From: Symbiodinium natans
Lineage: Eukaryota; Sar; Dinophyceae; Suessiales; Symbiodiniaceae
Direction: 5' to 3'
Assembly (NCBI GenBank): GCA_905221605.1
Contig: CAJNDS010001902.1
Coordinates: 627,501-691,500, forward strand
DNA length: 64,000 nt
The notes beneath the pieces were generated by a model. The model searched no databases. It had not been told where the DNA came from and worked only from the letters and a program-made list of their open reading frames with translations. Positions 46,563 through 58,840 of this stretch are shown one piece after another. Made by a program: the position numbers and the translations under genes. How positions within the stretch are numbered: the stretch's first letter is position 1; each line of letters starts with the position of its first letter.

Positions 46563-47690
46563 GAGGAAGACAAGCTTCGAGGCGCTGGAGCCGTGCCGTT
46601 TTCAGGCATCGGCTTGGTCAACGAGTTGCTATTTGTTGTCCGCAAAGTTAGTGTCTTAAGATTGTTCACCGATTGTTGTATGATGGTCACTGATTATCCG
46701 AGAAGTTTTCGCGGGTCTTTTGCAATGGGTGCTGTCGTTGCTTTTTTTTGTTGGCTCCTTCTCGGCGGGGCAGTGGCTTCTGCGGTCATGGGAGTGTCCG
46801 TGGCGGAGGTGGACTGTAGCGGGTTGTGCGGCTGCATGACTCCAATGCTTGCGGTAAAGGCATGTGTCTCAAGGTGATTTTCTGTGGGAGTGTTTTCTGC
46901 ACGAGACGGTTCAGGGCACTGCAGGACTCGCGTCCACTTCAGTTTGTGAAGAAGAGTACGAAGTTCGACAGATTGTCGAACCGACGTCTGTACGCGTTGA
47001 ATGATAATGTAGATGTCTTGAAAGAGTTAGGGCATCTTCATGAGAAGAAGCCTCTTTCAGTAGCAGTGATCTTTGCCGACGCACACCAAGCAACAATTGT
47101 GCACGACAGCTGGCGAGACTTGGCGTCGGCCGCAGCAGTTTCCCGAGTCAGGAAGACAAGCTCCGAGGCGCCGCAGCCGTGCCGTCTTCAGGCATCGGCT
47201 TGGTCGACCAGTTGCTATTGGTTGCCCGCAAAAATAGTGTCTTAAGATTGTTCACCGATTGTTGTATGATGGTCACTGATTACGCGAGACGTTTTCGCAG
47301 GTCTTTTGCAATGGGTGCCGTCGTTGCTTTTTTTTGGTCGGCTCCTTATCGGCGGGGCAGTGGCTTCTGCGGGCATGGGTGCGTCCGTGGCGGAGGTGGA
47401 CTGTAGCGGATTGTGCGGTTGTATGATTCCAATGCTTGCGGTAAAGGCAGTGATTTTCTGCGGGGGTGTTTTCTGCACGAGACGGTTCAGGGCACTGCAG
47501 GACTCGCGTCCACTTCAGTTTGTGAAGAAGAGTACGAAGTTTTACAGGTTGTCGAACCGACGTCTGTACGCGTTGAATGATAATGTAGATGTCTTGAAAG
47601 AGTTAGGGCATCTTCATGAGAAGATGCCTCTTTCAGTAGCAGTGATCTTTGCCGATCCACACCAAGCAACAATTGGGCACGACAGCTGAC
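46563..47690 (+). repeat. 586-base direct tandem duplication with a conserved partial frame
   Basis: The first copy spans 46563-47148 and the second 47149-47690, starting at ggaagacaagct and sharing most bases. In both, one plus-strand frame is kept through CTRRFRALQDSRPLQFVKKS and LSNRRLYALNDNVDVLKEL, ending near PLSVAVIFAD. The NRRL motif with a nearby DSR recalls a repeated dinoflagellate family of unknown function, but I cannot name it with assurance. Each copy has stops or shifts elsewhere, so these are probably gene or element fragments. Confidence 0.55.
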
Positions 47691-48282
47691 AGGACACTTC
47701 AATGTGCGCACAACGGTGCGCAGCCCGACCCGAGAGACCGCTTGGATCATCCCCCACGCAAGAGCAGAAGTGATAGCTAGTATTCGTTGCCAACATCTGA
47801 CTGCGTCTGTACGTTCACATCAAAAAAGAGTAAATTATAAATCGTAAACCCTAAACCCTAAGAGAACGAAATTGGTGAATTTGTGCTTCAGGTTTCTTGG
47901 ATTTAGTTTGTTTATAGGTTTTTAAATACAAAACAAGAGAGAACGTCAAATAATACATAAAGGTCCATGCCACTTAGGGGTATAGGGGTTTAGCGTAGGG
48001 GTTTAGGGGTTTAGGGGTTTAGGGTTTAGGGTTTAGGGTTTGGGGTTTAGGGTTTAGGGTTTAGGGTTTACGGTTTAAGGTTTAGGGTTTAGGGTTTAGG
48101 GTTTAGGGTTTAGGGTTTAGGGTTTAGGGTTTAGGGTTTAGGGTTTAGGGTTTAGGGTTTAGGGGCTCTCAGGGTTCAGCATCTCAAGTCCAAGCATTCA
48201 CTAGTCAAGCAATTACTCCAGGAAAATACCCACCCGCCAAAAGAATCCCACAACATTAAGAAAATATTTTACTTATAGAACG
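47691..48282. repeat. Spacer with TTTAGGG array
   Basis: Unique AT-rich bases to about 47985, then a TTTAGGG array (about 47990-48165) with a few variants. No gene seen. Confidence 0.8.
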
Positions 48283-48843
48283 ACCTTGCCCATGCCAAAT
48301 AAAACGGCGACCTTGCCCAGTAAAACAGCGACCTTGCCCAGTAAAAAGGCGACCTTGCCCAATAAAACGGCGACCTTGCCCAGTAAAACGGCGACCTTGC
48401 CCAATAAAACAGCGACCTTGCCCAGTAAAACGGCGACCTTGCCCAGTAAAACGGCGACCTTGCCCAGTAAAACGGCGACCTTGCCCAGTAAAACGGCGAC
48501 CTTCGGGGCCGAAGGTAGCATTTTTACTGGGCAGTGGGGGGTGTCCGAAGGTCGCCGTTTTACTGGGCAAGGTCGCCGTTTTACTGGGCAAGGTCGCTGT
48601 TTTACTGGGCAAGGTCCCTTGCCCAGTAAAACGGCGACCTTCGGGGTCCAAGGTCGCATTTTTACTGGGCAGGGGCGGAAGGTCGCCGTTTTACTGGGCA
48701 AGGTCGCCGTTTTAGTGGGCAAGGTCGCCGTTTTACTGGGCAAGGTCGATTTTTTTGACCGAACTGACCTTGCCCAGTAAAACGGCGACCTTGCCCAGTG
48801 AAACGGCGACCTTGCCCAGTAAAACGGCGACCTTGCCCAGTAA
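48283..48843. repeat. 21-base minisatellite in alternating orientation
   Basis: The unit cttgcccagtaaaacggcga is repeated about ten times in direct order to about 48505. It then appears inverted (tactgggcaaggtcgccgt) at 48555-48612, direct again at 48616-48645, inverted at 48680-48748 and direct at 48768-48842. The result is several nested palindromes. The period of 21 keeps frames open on both strands (heptads such as LPSKTAT and VAVLLGK); these are not judged genes. Confidence 0.9.
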
Positions 48844-49845
48844 CTCCTTAACATTTAAATATTATATGAAAGAGAGCAAGGTTTAGGGTTTAGGGTTTGG
48901 GGTTTTGGGTTTTTGGTTTTAAGGTTTAGGGTTTAGGGTTTCGGGTTTAGGGTGTTGGGTTTAGGGTGTTGGGTTTTGGGTTTTGGGGTTTAGGGTTTGG
49001 GGTTTAGGGCTTGGGGCTTGGGGCTTGGGGCTTACCCTTAGGTCCAAAAGGGGACCCCTTATATACCCCTTCCCCAAGGGCCCCTACTTCAGAACCCTTT
49101 CAGGAGGTAAGAGATCATGTTAAGGCCCCATGTAACCCTAAACCCTAAACCCTAAACCCTAAACCCTTATCAGGACGCTTGCGGCGGACTCCTGCGGACC
49201 TTCCGGCATAATATACGCGAGGATTCCGAAATCAAAGATGGCAGGAAGGGTTCTTGTTTTGGGGTTCTGGGTTTAGGGTTTTAGGGTTGTAGAGTTTTTA
49301 GGGTTTAGGCTGAAGGCTGTTTTCGGTTGAGAGTTTTGAACGTATTCCACCATGTTGTAACGCTTCAGTTGGGGTCATCTTGGGTGAGCTTTCAGTAATA
49401 TGTTGTTGGTATTGAAGTTGGATTTCTTGGACTTGTTGCAGGATTAGTTGGTAATTCTCTTACTTTTGTAAATGATAAGTTGGTGACCGAATAATTCGTA
49501 GAACATGTTGGGATATGGTGTTGTTTAGTGGAAGACCAGGGTTTAGGGTTTAGAGCTTTAGGTGTGGGGGATTTGGGGTCTAGGGTCAAGCGGTTTGGGG
49601 GTCTAGGGTTTAGGGCCTGGGGTGCAAATCTTCCAGCCTCTCTCGCGTACTCGAAGTACGTGTTGGACATGTCAGCAAATGCCATGGTGGAGTGGGCACC
49701 AGCAACACGGGCAGTTGGCAGTAGCTCGGCAGTGGAGCCAAAACTGCACCTAAGCCACTCCTCACGCGCTCTCCTTTAACAAAGTGCAGAAAAGGGCTTC
49801 GTACAGTTACGGACAAGGACAGGTATAGCTACCACACCAAAGAGC
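48844..49845. repeat. Telomere-like repeats and unique spacer
   Basis: TTTAGGG or TTTTGGG variants at 48880-49035, CCCTAAA at 49134-49166, and short TTTAGGG runs at 49268-49310 and 49538-49615. The rest is unique sequence without supported genes. Confidence 0.6.
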
Positions 49846-50318
<473 letters not shown>

Positions 50319-51660
50319 GGTGAGTTCTCAAAAATGTGGTCCCTTCTTGGGTAAGGCCCATCCGGAGGTTCCTCAAAACTCAACCTCGTCGGGCCACCCT
50401 CAGATACGCTATGGGGTTCTTCAGGCAGGTTTAGGGTTTAGGGTTTAGGGCTTAGGGTTTAGGGTTTAGGGTTTAGGGTTTAGGGTTTAGGGTATAGGGT
50501 TTAGGGTTTAGGGTTTTGGGGTTCTTAGGGTCCTTGAGGGAGGGGTATGTAACCCAAGGTTCCCTCCCCACTACTCCCCGAAGCTTCGCTAAGGTTCCCC
50601 AGCTACCTACCCCCCGCATGCACCCCTGTCCCTTCAGAACCCTATAACTTGCGTTTGGCTCTTGTGTCCAGGAACCTAACTTGAGATGCCATCCGTGTGC
50701 CCGACTATTCGCTATAAAGAGCCCTGCTGATGGTAACTTGATACGTACCTTGTACTGAAGGAATGAAAACTGCCAACTATTCCAAGGCAGTCATACTCGG
50801 ACCCCTACGGACGTACCCCTAAGAGGTTCCCTTGAAATACTCCTAATATGGTCCTTCTATTCGCTTAGGGGTCCTCAAAACAGGGTCCCCAAACCCAAGG
50901 GTGCAACCTTAGGGATCCAACGCAAATCCGATGAGGGGCCTATCTAGCAACCCTAAACCCTAAACCCTAAACCCCGAACCCTAAACCCTGCGATGTCAGC
51001 CCTAAGCCGGTGTGGCTGGACATTCTGTGAGCCAGCTTCTGGGGTACTTGGAGGTTCACGGGTAGTTGGAAGTAAGGCTATAAGTATGGTAACTATACCT
51101 ATACACCTATTTAGGATACCTCTAACCCTACTTATCACTACCATGAACCTCCAAGTGGAGGATTCTCTTAGCCGAGGGCTGTTTCTGAACTGGGTTTGCG
51201 ACGGGGGAGGCTTGAACACATACCTTCCGCGGGACAAAAAGGAAACCCTCAACCATCCTGAGTCCTAAGCCCTAAGAAGAACAGTTCTCTACTTGTCCCC
51301 TATATGCAAAAGCGGCACCCTTATGAAGAGGACCCTTGTTTAGAGAACCACCCCGAACCCTAACCCTAAACCCGAAACCCTAAACCCTAAACCCTAAACC
51401 CTGGGTCCCTAGACCCCAAACACCAAACCCCAAATACCCTAACAGGGCTTAGGGAAGCCAAAGGTGCCGCCTCCCCGAGGCCGCACGCGCGCGCAGAACT
51501 CCGGTAGGACCGAATGCGCGGTGAGGCCGCCTCCGGGCCCGAATGGAGGTTGAGGGCAGAAGAAATTTGGGGGTTTAGGGTTTAGGGTTTAGGGTTTAGG
51601 GTTTAGGGGTTAGTGTAAATATGTTACACTATATATGGTATATAACTAACCAATACGATA
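50319..51660. repeat. Spacer with TTTAGGG blocks and foldback elements
   Basis: TTTAGGG at 50428-50520 and 51570-51605; CCCTAAA at 50948-50990 and 51356-51403. A foldback lies at 51046-51156 and a smaller inverted structure at 51282-51345 (gttctcta against tagagaac). No genes seen. Confidence 0.65.
51046..51156. mobile_element. Foldback (MITE-like) element
   Basis: Arms acttggaggttcacgggtag and its inverse ctaccatgaacctccaagt, about 70 bases apart. It is related to the element nested in the intron at 3478-3597, which shares the acttggagg...tcatggta arm pattern. Confidence 0.6.
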
Positions 51661-52477
51661 TGATAGTTGATCCATGAAGCGGTGGTTCTTGACCTCGCAA
51701 ATCAAGCCGAGCAGAAGCTACACGATGCTTCTGGTGAAGAGCTGAATCTTGCATGCACAGGACTGTCGGGCATGGAAGCTCTTCGGAGAAAAACCTGTGC
51801 AGCGAACAGCCATTTCAGAATTATTCGGAACGTGTCTGGATCAAGAATCGGAAAAAGACCACGGTTAAGGGTGTGCTTATTTATATGGTAGCGGAGCCGG
51901 CTTAGGTAATCGCAGGCTCTAGCAAGTCTAGCTTAAGTACGGACGTGGTTCAGGTTGGCGGTTTCGCTTTGTGCCCTAATAGGATAAAGTCAGCACAATG
52001 GCCGATAGGGAGCGTAGTCCAACGGACCCTTTTTCGCCCAGAACTCTGGAAGCAGGTATGAGAGGCAGAAGGTCGAAGGTAAGCGCCCCCTTAATGAGCT
52101 CCAGCCTGAAGATGCTGAGCATGAGAAGGCTGCTTTGCCGTTGATCATGTTGTTGGTTGATTCGCATGATCCTTGGCAGTCGGCGTTTGATAGCTTGAGC
52201 GGACGTTTTTGGCTTGTGCTTGGCATGACCATGGTTCTTGGCGCGTGGTTGGAGAACACACTTCGTGACTGTGCGCGCAAAGTTTTCCATGTCAGGGAGT
52301 TGCGGCGTGATCCTTGGCGGTCGGCAGTTTTCCACTTGAGGGCGTTTTTGCGTGATCCCTTGCCGTTAGCAGTTGGGAGCTTGAGCGAGTGCTTGTGGCT
52401 TGCGCTTGGCTTGGCCATGTGCGTAGGCGCATTGTTGCACAAAGCATTGTGTTGTTGCGTAAGCAAAAGTTTTCTGA
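51661..52477 (+). other. Unrecognised region upstream of the Copia-like fragment
   Basis: A diverged internal repeat occurs at about 52160-52400 (tgatccttggc-gtcgg and gcttggcatgacc/gcttggccatg). It may be the 5' part of the LTR element, but no LTR or primer-binding site could be identified. Open frames on either strand are not recognised. Confidence 0.4.
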
Positions 52478-53385
52478 ATGAGTACATTGCTGTTGTTGCC
52501 TTTGTTGACGCAGATGTGCGGTGAAGTTGATTCTGCAGACTGGTGGTTGCTCGACAGTGGTGCTGCGGTCTGTGTCTTGGCTGTATGCAACCTTGACAAA
52601 CACAAAGCGCTTGAATGGCTTGAGCCGGAAGATCACTTTACAGCTGCCAGCGGCAGTGCAGTGACAATGACCGGCAAAGCCGGCAAAGCTCGTATAGAGC
52701 TCCCGTTGCCAGTGCGCACTTCTTGTGATCGTGAAAAGGGTTCCCTTGCCAGTCAGCGTTTTACTGTTGAGTGTTATGTGGGGAATACCCGCCGCCACAA
52801 CATTCTGTCTACGACGCAGCTTGCAAACAGGGGTTGGCTTTTCACTTTGGGTTTTCTTGAGATGGGCCTAGTCCATTCCAGGTTTGAAGTTGCCGTCCAG
52901 GGCATGGTTATTTGGGCTGGCTGCCCATGGATACGCGCAGTTTCTCCAAGTGCATCTAAGGATCTGTCAGTTTTGCCTACAAATGTCGTGAGTGAGTTAA
53001 GCACGATAAAGCGCAAAGCCGACGGTGAAGAGACCTGCAGGGGTGAGGCAACAGATGCTGCTTGTCCTATTGGGGACCATGCTGGTGTTGGCAGCTTTCC
53101 AGGGCAGTCTGCTGTTGCAAACAGTGCTCCAATTTGTCCTTCAAGTGAATCCCAAGTTGAGCACGCTAAAACGTGAGTGGCTCAAAAGACGAGCCAACTG
53201 ACAATCTGGGGAAGGCTGCGAGTGCAGTGGCCGGTCGCTTGGGCTCTCATGAACTGCTGCAGCACCGTACGCAGGGTCATATTCCTTATAGCCCGTTTTG
53301 TGTGGAGTGTTTGAAATCCAAAGCTATCAAACAACATCGCCGCAAGGGTCATGGAAAGCACACAGTACCCACATTAGTTTGCTGA
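52478..53385 (+). mobile_element. Copia-like LTR retrotransposon fragment (protease and GAG-pre-integrase region)
   Basis: The first frame (to 53176) carries WWLLDSGAAVCVL, the DSGA active-site motif of a retropepsin, followed by FTAASGSAVTMTGKAG and a region resembling the Copia linker (NILSTTQLANRGW). A stop at 53174 ends it. A second frame then carries HELLQHRTQGHIPYSPFCVEC, a H-H-C-C zinc-binding GAG-pre-integrase motif, and stops at 53385 without integrase, reverse transcriptase or RNase H. It is therefore a truncated, frame-broken piece. It is on the opposite strand from the neighbouring LINE, whose 3' end begins within about 100 bases. No LTRs were found. Confidence 0.65.
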
Positions 53386-53627
53386 CTTTTACTTTTTGTT
53401 CGTAGGAATTTTGACAGCGAGCCACAGGGTGCGACACGAGGTCCCCCCTAGAGGCTCCAAAGAGAAAACGCGTTATCTGGTCAAAACAGGCCTGACCGCT
53501 GCGCCCGTGGCAGCAGCAGACCTGCAGACCGCCAGCTCCCACTCGGCAGCATCTCGAGCCAGCCGACGCCAAACCTGTCTTGGCGATGTCTTGAGCAAGA
53601 CGACGAACACACTCACGGACTTCGCAA

Positions 53628-54183
53628 TCAGCCATGTGGTTCCAAGCACGAAGAACCGCCAAACCTGGGCGCCCATGGTCTGCGAGGAGTCTTCCCATGC
53701 GAAGGCACCCACTCGAAGAGCAAACCGCTGCCAGTCGTGCGCCTGGCCGAAACAAAGTTCTGAAAGCGCTCAGCAAGCAGCGGGCATGATCCAGGGTGGC
53801 CCTCACACAAGCCCAATGCAGAGATGCAGTCGCTGACGAAGTGAAAATCCAAGCTCCTAGCACCAGTCTCCTGGAGAACCAGAGAGATCCCCTGTAAGTT
53901 CCTGTAAGGCACATTCGAGCGCAGCAGTCTCGGCCCTGAACGCTGATTGGTCCTCTCCACTCACTCCTGCAGAAAATTTCTGGTCAAGCAACGGGAGCAC
54001 TATGGCCCAGGCAGCAGTGCCCTCGTGGTATGAACCATCCGTAGCCAGCAGTATGGACTCGGCACCGGAGGCCACGCAGCGACGAAGCCCATCATGGAGT
54101 CGAAGCAGACTTTTTTCGATCATCCACACACTGCGGGGCCGGGTAGAACGGCAGGACCACAGCACCAAGACGTTCCTGGGCAC
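53628..54183 (-). pseudogene. RNase H domain of the LINE
   Basis: LATDGSYHEGTAAWAIV holds the first catalytic aspartate (codon 54039-54037). AETAALECAL supplies the glutamate, VSDCISALGL the second aspartate and WVPSHGK the region of the last motif. The frame changes at about 53890. RNase H removes the RNA strand during retrotransposition. Confidence 0.7.
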
Positions 54184-54336
54184 GATCGGGAGGAGGACGA
54201 ACGCCGCGGCGGTGAGCAGCTGTCTCCGGGCAAGTCCAGAGCAAGTGAGGCTGCGATGGAAGTGACCTCCCGCACAAACATTGAGCCCGAGGATCTCCAG
54301 CTTGCATCCGGCCTTTGGGGTTGAAGCACCAGACGC

Positions 54337-55824
54337 CTAGTCCCGCAGCCGGAGACGCCAACCGAAGTTCTTGTCAGCTCCTGCCTGAGCAATGGCTTGT
54401 CGATGACCTTGGAAAAGAGGGCCACCAGGCGGCGGGCGAGGTAACTCCAAGCCTTGCGCAAGAAGATGAGGTCCGTCAGCGCTGCGATGAAGTCCACGTT
54501 CAACTCGGCCACAGCGAAGGAGCGCATCTGCCCGCCATCTTTCCAGTAGCCATTCTTTCAGGATCATGGGATTGTCGAAAACCATGCGAAATGTACGAAG
54601 CTGGCCAGCACCATCATGTCTGCAGAGAGCGCCACGGTCAGGTGAGATGAACCAACCCAGACTGCGCACAGCGCTTAGGGCCCGGGGGAGGACCACAGTC
54701 CACGAGGCCAAAGCCAGATCTAGCGGCGCGTCATCATGCCATCGCGGCCTCTTGGCCCTATAACTCACAGCTGCAGAAAGGTGTGCCCAGGATGTGGCGA
54801 AGCCAGGTTCAACATCCCAGCCCACAAGCTCAAAGATGTCAACGGGGACCGTCGCAGCGGGCAGCGCTCGAGTCAGCGCCGCCTTAACTTCACTAAGCAA
54901 GAGGTCAAGCTGCAAGTCAGACAACGATGCTGTTCCACCAGCCCAGGAAAAGACAGACACCGCCAAGGTCTTAAGGAGGTTCTTGCGCATGCGCCAGTCT
55001 CTGGAAACAAACGAGGTTGCCCGGATCAAGTATCGAAGCCGCCAGATGTCCAAGTCGGGGAGCGCCACTCCAGACTGGTTCAGCATGTCATAGGCTGCGC
55101 CCAGGATGTGCAAAGTCGACGAGCCATCGACACCAGCCTCCACAGCCAACGATGCTGAAGCCGCAGCGATGGCACGTTTGCGTGGCCGGCAGGAAAATCC
55201 CCTGGCAGCATCAAACTGATCGGACCTGAGTTTGGCAGTGACCAGACATGACTTGTCGGGGTTTGTGCGCCAAAGCAGTCTATCGTCACAGTATGTAGGA
55301 GTGTCCACCTCAAGTTGACCAGCGGGAACACGCGCCGCCCAGCAATGCATGACACATGCAGTCAATACTGGGGAAAGGGGGCAGCCTTGCAACAGGCCCT
55401 TCTTTGCGGAGTGTGTCCAGGGGGACACAGCTTTGCCAGCCCAGAAGCGCCGCCCGCAAGCATGGTAAAATGCATCAACCAAACGGCCCAGCGGAGCTCC
55501 CATAGCCACCAGAATTTTCTGCAGTGAAGGTAGACGAACAGTGTCAAAGAATCTGTGTCGGTCCTGTTTGACAAACGGCGAATGGGCGCCACGCTTCGCC
55601 GGACCATGTTTTATTTTGACATGGCAATCCAGAACGCCATGCTCCGGAATGCCGCCAAAGACCATGTGCCCAGCCCAGGCCTCCGACCAGGATCTGAGTT
55701 GGCCTACAATCGTTTCAGCGCCAGATCTCCAAATGATCGACGCAATGGCCAGTGGCCTGTAGCTCCCGTCCACTTTTTGCACGGAAGCCCACATAGCCGG
55801 CACCTTGGCGCACCTCACAACCAC
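54337..55824 (-). pseudogene. Reverse transcriptase of the LINE
   Basis: An open stretch of 495 codons. It contains YRPLAI (motif 0/2 region), FVKQDRHRFFDTV (motif A, first catalytic aspartate), GCPLSPVLTA (motif B) and YCDD (motif C, bases 55293-55282), followed by the thumb-like region. The N-terminal part lies in another frame at 56083-55715 (from EEQMDIWTSVWNS), so the full domain is broken by a frameshift near 55820. YCDD in place of the usual YADD or FADD is found in some LINE lineages. It would prime on nicked target DNA. Confidence 0.8.
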
Positions 55825-56559
55825 TGTCCATAAACGAGCCAGGGCCGTCCACCCACCACCTCTTTGGCAAAGCCAGCAAGCTCGAGGCGTCCCAAGCCAC
55901 GGCCTTGACGGTCATGGGCCGGATAGCCTCGCGTAGGTTTTCAGCAGAGAACTCCGGCACGAAGTCATGAATCCACTTGGGCGAGTGGCCTCCAGCAGCT
56001 AGAACCTCATCCAGGACTGCAGGCTCAGCATCCTGAAAGTCGCTATTCCAGACACTGGTCCAGATGTCCATTTGCTCCTCCAAGACCCTAGCAGGGTGAC
56101 ATGCGACTCATGCGACCTGAGTAGAGGCTCTGTGAGGAGGAAAATGTCGGTTTCGCTCACAAAGTTGTCGCTGCGCACGGGCCTTGACCCATCTTCGAGC
56201 CTTAGCTTCGTCCTTCTCGAGCTGCTGTTTCCAAAGACGGAGCCGCTGGTCCCGAGCTTGAAGAAGGAGAGCACGAAGGGCCTTATCCGCTAAGACGCAT
56301 GCCTGACCCAGATCTTGAGCACAGGTGTCGAGACCAGGGCAGTGCACAACCAAAGATTTGCAGTCCTGCGCAATGCGCCGAAATAAGCTTGCCTGTCCAG
56401 GGTGTCGAACGGCGTGGTCAATCCTGCGAAGGAGCCCACGGAAACGGACAGCCGCAACAGGTTCATCCTCCTGAGCTGCGTGATGTCCCATGTAGCCGAT
56501 CTCCGAACTGTCCGCGGCCAAAGTTTGGAGCAAGCAGCTGTTCAGCCACGTCGGAGAAT

Positions 56560-57378
56560 AGGGTCCAAGCGTCATCAACCCTATAGCGTGCTCCAACAGG
56601 AACCCAAACTGACAGACGGCAACGAAATCCTGGTCAGCAATATCAACTAGGCGGCGAGGGCCTGCCCAGTTTGCAGGCTCAGTAACGTCCAGGCTGTATT
56701 GAACCATGAAATGGTCAGAGAGGCCAAACGTATAGCTTTCTTGGCGCCTTGAGACAGGCACAAGATGCGAAGATGCCACAGCATAATCCAGCAGCCGCGA
56801 TACTGACGCGAGTATCTGTGGGCAATCCGAGGAAATTCTCACCCCAAGCATGGAAGCGATTAGGCAAGAGTTGAGAGAGCACCTCAGGATCCGAAGGAAT
56901 CGAATTCCAATCGCCTAAGGCGACAAATGGCAAGCCATTGGACACAGCCTGCTCAAAGATTTCCCGAAACAGCTGAGCTCGTAGAAGAGCATCACACTGA
57001 AATGCTTGTACAATGTCCCCCCAAAGTCAACGTTCACGATGGCAGCAGCGACACGTGCAGGGCAAAAGGTCTGAAGCCTGACCTCTTTGGCAGGCACACG
57101 TGAAAACAAAACTGAGTTGCAAATCTCAGTACGCTCGACTGCTCCAAAAATGGGTTGGTAGCCAAATGCCCTCGCAGTGGCCCCACAGAGGTGCGAGCAT
57201 GGAAGTCAAGGCCAGCCTCTTGCACGGCCAAGAAGTCGACCTCCAGCTTTTGGGCACGCTTAAGGACCTGGGCGGACTTTACGAAGAACGCCGGCACATT
57301 CCACGCGGCGAAGATATTGAAGTCAAAGGTGAACCGTTCCTGGCTCATGCGACGACCTCCCTGCGGGCAAGGACCCAC
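56560..57378 (-). pseudogene. APE-like endonuclease (EEP) domain of the LINE
   Basis: Four EEP motifs lie in order but in different frames: NIFAAWNV with DFLAVQEAG (57378-57034), VALGDWNS (about 56920), LLDYAVAS and the terminal SDH (about 56720). The frame breaks at about 57100, 56940 and 56850. In live elements this domain nicks the target DNA. Confidence 0.75.
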
Positions 57379-57926
57379 TTCTCCAGTTTGGCCAGTGTCT
57401 TCAGCTCGGTCTCACGATTGTCACGGACGTAGGATCTGAAGGTACATTGATGCTTTTTGGCCTCAGGCACATTACGACATCTGGCGCTACAGTTCTTGCA
57501 GAACCACCATCTCGCCAGCTTCAGTCGTTTGACTCGACCTCGACGACCAAGAAGGGGCCACGTCGCAGCCTGGAAGCCAGACATCTCAGCAAGCGTAGCT
57601 TGGCACAGGTCGCGTTGAGCTCCTGCACACACAGTCGCCGTCGAAAGCCAGCCTGTTTGGTGATGCGCTTGATCAGGCCTGTGTTCCAGACCTTCGAGCT
57701 CATGAGTAAGTCGCCTCGGCCCCGGGTCCTTTTCCGGGCGGAGAATGGAAAACGAGCACCATGGGCAGGTCCACAAGGCGTCCGCCTGGCACACAGGATC
57801 ATTCGAAGTTGGCAGAGCTGCAGGCGGCACGCGCGACCCTGTTGTGGAAGTTTCCGCGAGGTTGCAGTAGAGTGGGGCAGGACCATGCCAAAGGCACCCT
57901 GTCAGAAGGACTATCCATCGCTTCAT
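57345..57926 (-). pseudogene. Zinc-finger region of the LINE upstream of the endonuclease
   Basis: A frame of about 193 codons with CPWCSFSI...H and WWFCKNCSARCRNV...KKHQC, two putative C2HC-like zinc-binding motifs. It overlaps the start of the endonuclease frame. Nucleic-acid binding is inferred. Confidence 0.5.
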
Positions 57927-58419
57927 CAGTCATGTCCACGGAGGCCTTCCACGCGGTAGAATGCCTCTGACGATTTGGGTCGGCTTTCGGCCCAGGTTTC
58001 CAAGCCACTGAGGGAGCCTCCTCGGCCTCCTCATTCAAAGTCCCCGCAGTCGATTCCACGCTTCGAGCCTTGGTCGAGGATCGTGGCCTAGCAGCAGAGG
58101 CTTTCGGTCCAGCATGAGGTTGGCGAAGATGCCGAAGTTCTGCAGGAGAGATTTCCGGGGCAGGCTTGCGTCGGCTCCCAGTGCTGGCGAAGTCGGCAAG
58201 CTTAAGGCTGGCGGCCTTGACGTTGACGCTGCGCTGGGAGCAAAGTCTGCGAGGCGAACACTGCTAGCTTGTGCACCGCGCCCTTTTTCGTAGCAAAGTC
58301 TGAGAGGCGGAGGCACGAAGAACCTGCCTTCGAGTCTCGACGAAGACCCCCTCCGGGAACGCGACTTCCAGCGTGAGGGGTTGCCCAAAACATAATCTCA
58401 TCATGGGCCTCGGTGTCAC

Positions 58420-58840
58420 CTTCAAGGTACTAGTGGCCAATCTCGGAGTCGTAGAACAGGAAGATGGCTTCTCTGCACCCGAGCGTGAGAAGACCTTGAC
58501 ATCGCCCTTGAAGTCCAACACGTAGATGTCCCTCTTCAAAGCGTGAGCAAGCGCAACGAGCTCAAGGTAGCAGCACCAAGTCCCACAAAGACGAATGCCG
58601 GCGATGTAGTCACTGAGGGCTCCCTTCCACTCGCCAGCCTCCTGTTTTGTTCTTGCACCTGGTTTGACGCCATCCCACATGGCAGCGTACTCGGTAGCAT
58701 GCTTCTCGTAGAACGCAGCAAGGAAAGCCCGTACTGAGCGACCGGAAGCTTTCTGGTCAGGAGAGAGTTTAGCCAGGGCCCCAGCTATCGCAAGAAAAAG
58801 GCAGTCTCCTTTCCCCTCGTTTTTGACACGAGCAGCCTTT
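58420..58840 (-). pseudogene. OTU-family cysteine protease domain of the LINE
   Basis: The frame runs through EKAARVKNEGKGDCLFLAIA, where GDCLF is the OTU nucleophile motif (Cys codon 58803-58801). It continues past YEKHATEYAAMWDGV and the LELVALAHALKRDIYVLD stretch typical of OTU folds. A one-base shift near 58470 then moves to the frame carrying IFLFYDSEIGH, with the expected catalytic histidine at 58435-58433. A stop (TAG, 58432-58430) follows at once. OTU proteases remove ubiquitin; in transposons they may process the polyprotein or act on host ubiquitin. This copy is inactive as it stands. Confidence 0.7.

Noticed and set aside
48286-48780. Open frames with LPSKTAT or VAVLLGK heptads
   Set aside because: They follow from the 21-base minisatellite on both strands; no start context or unique sequence supports a protein.
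48283-48843. CRISPR array
   Set aside because: There are no unique spacers between the units, the genome is eukaryotic and orientation alternates.
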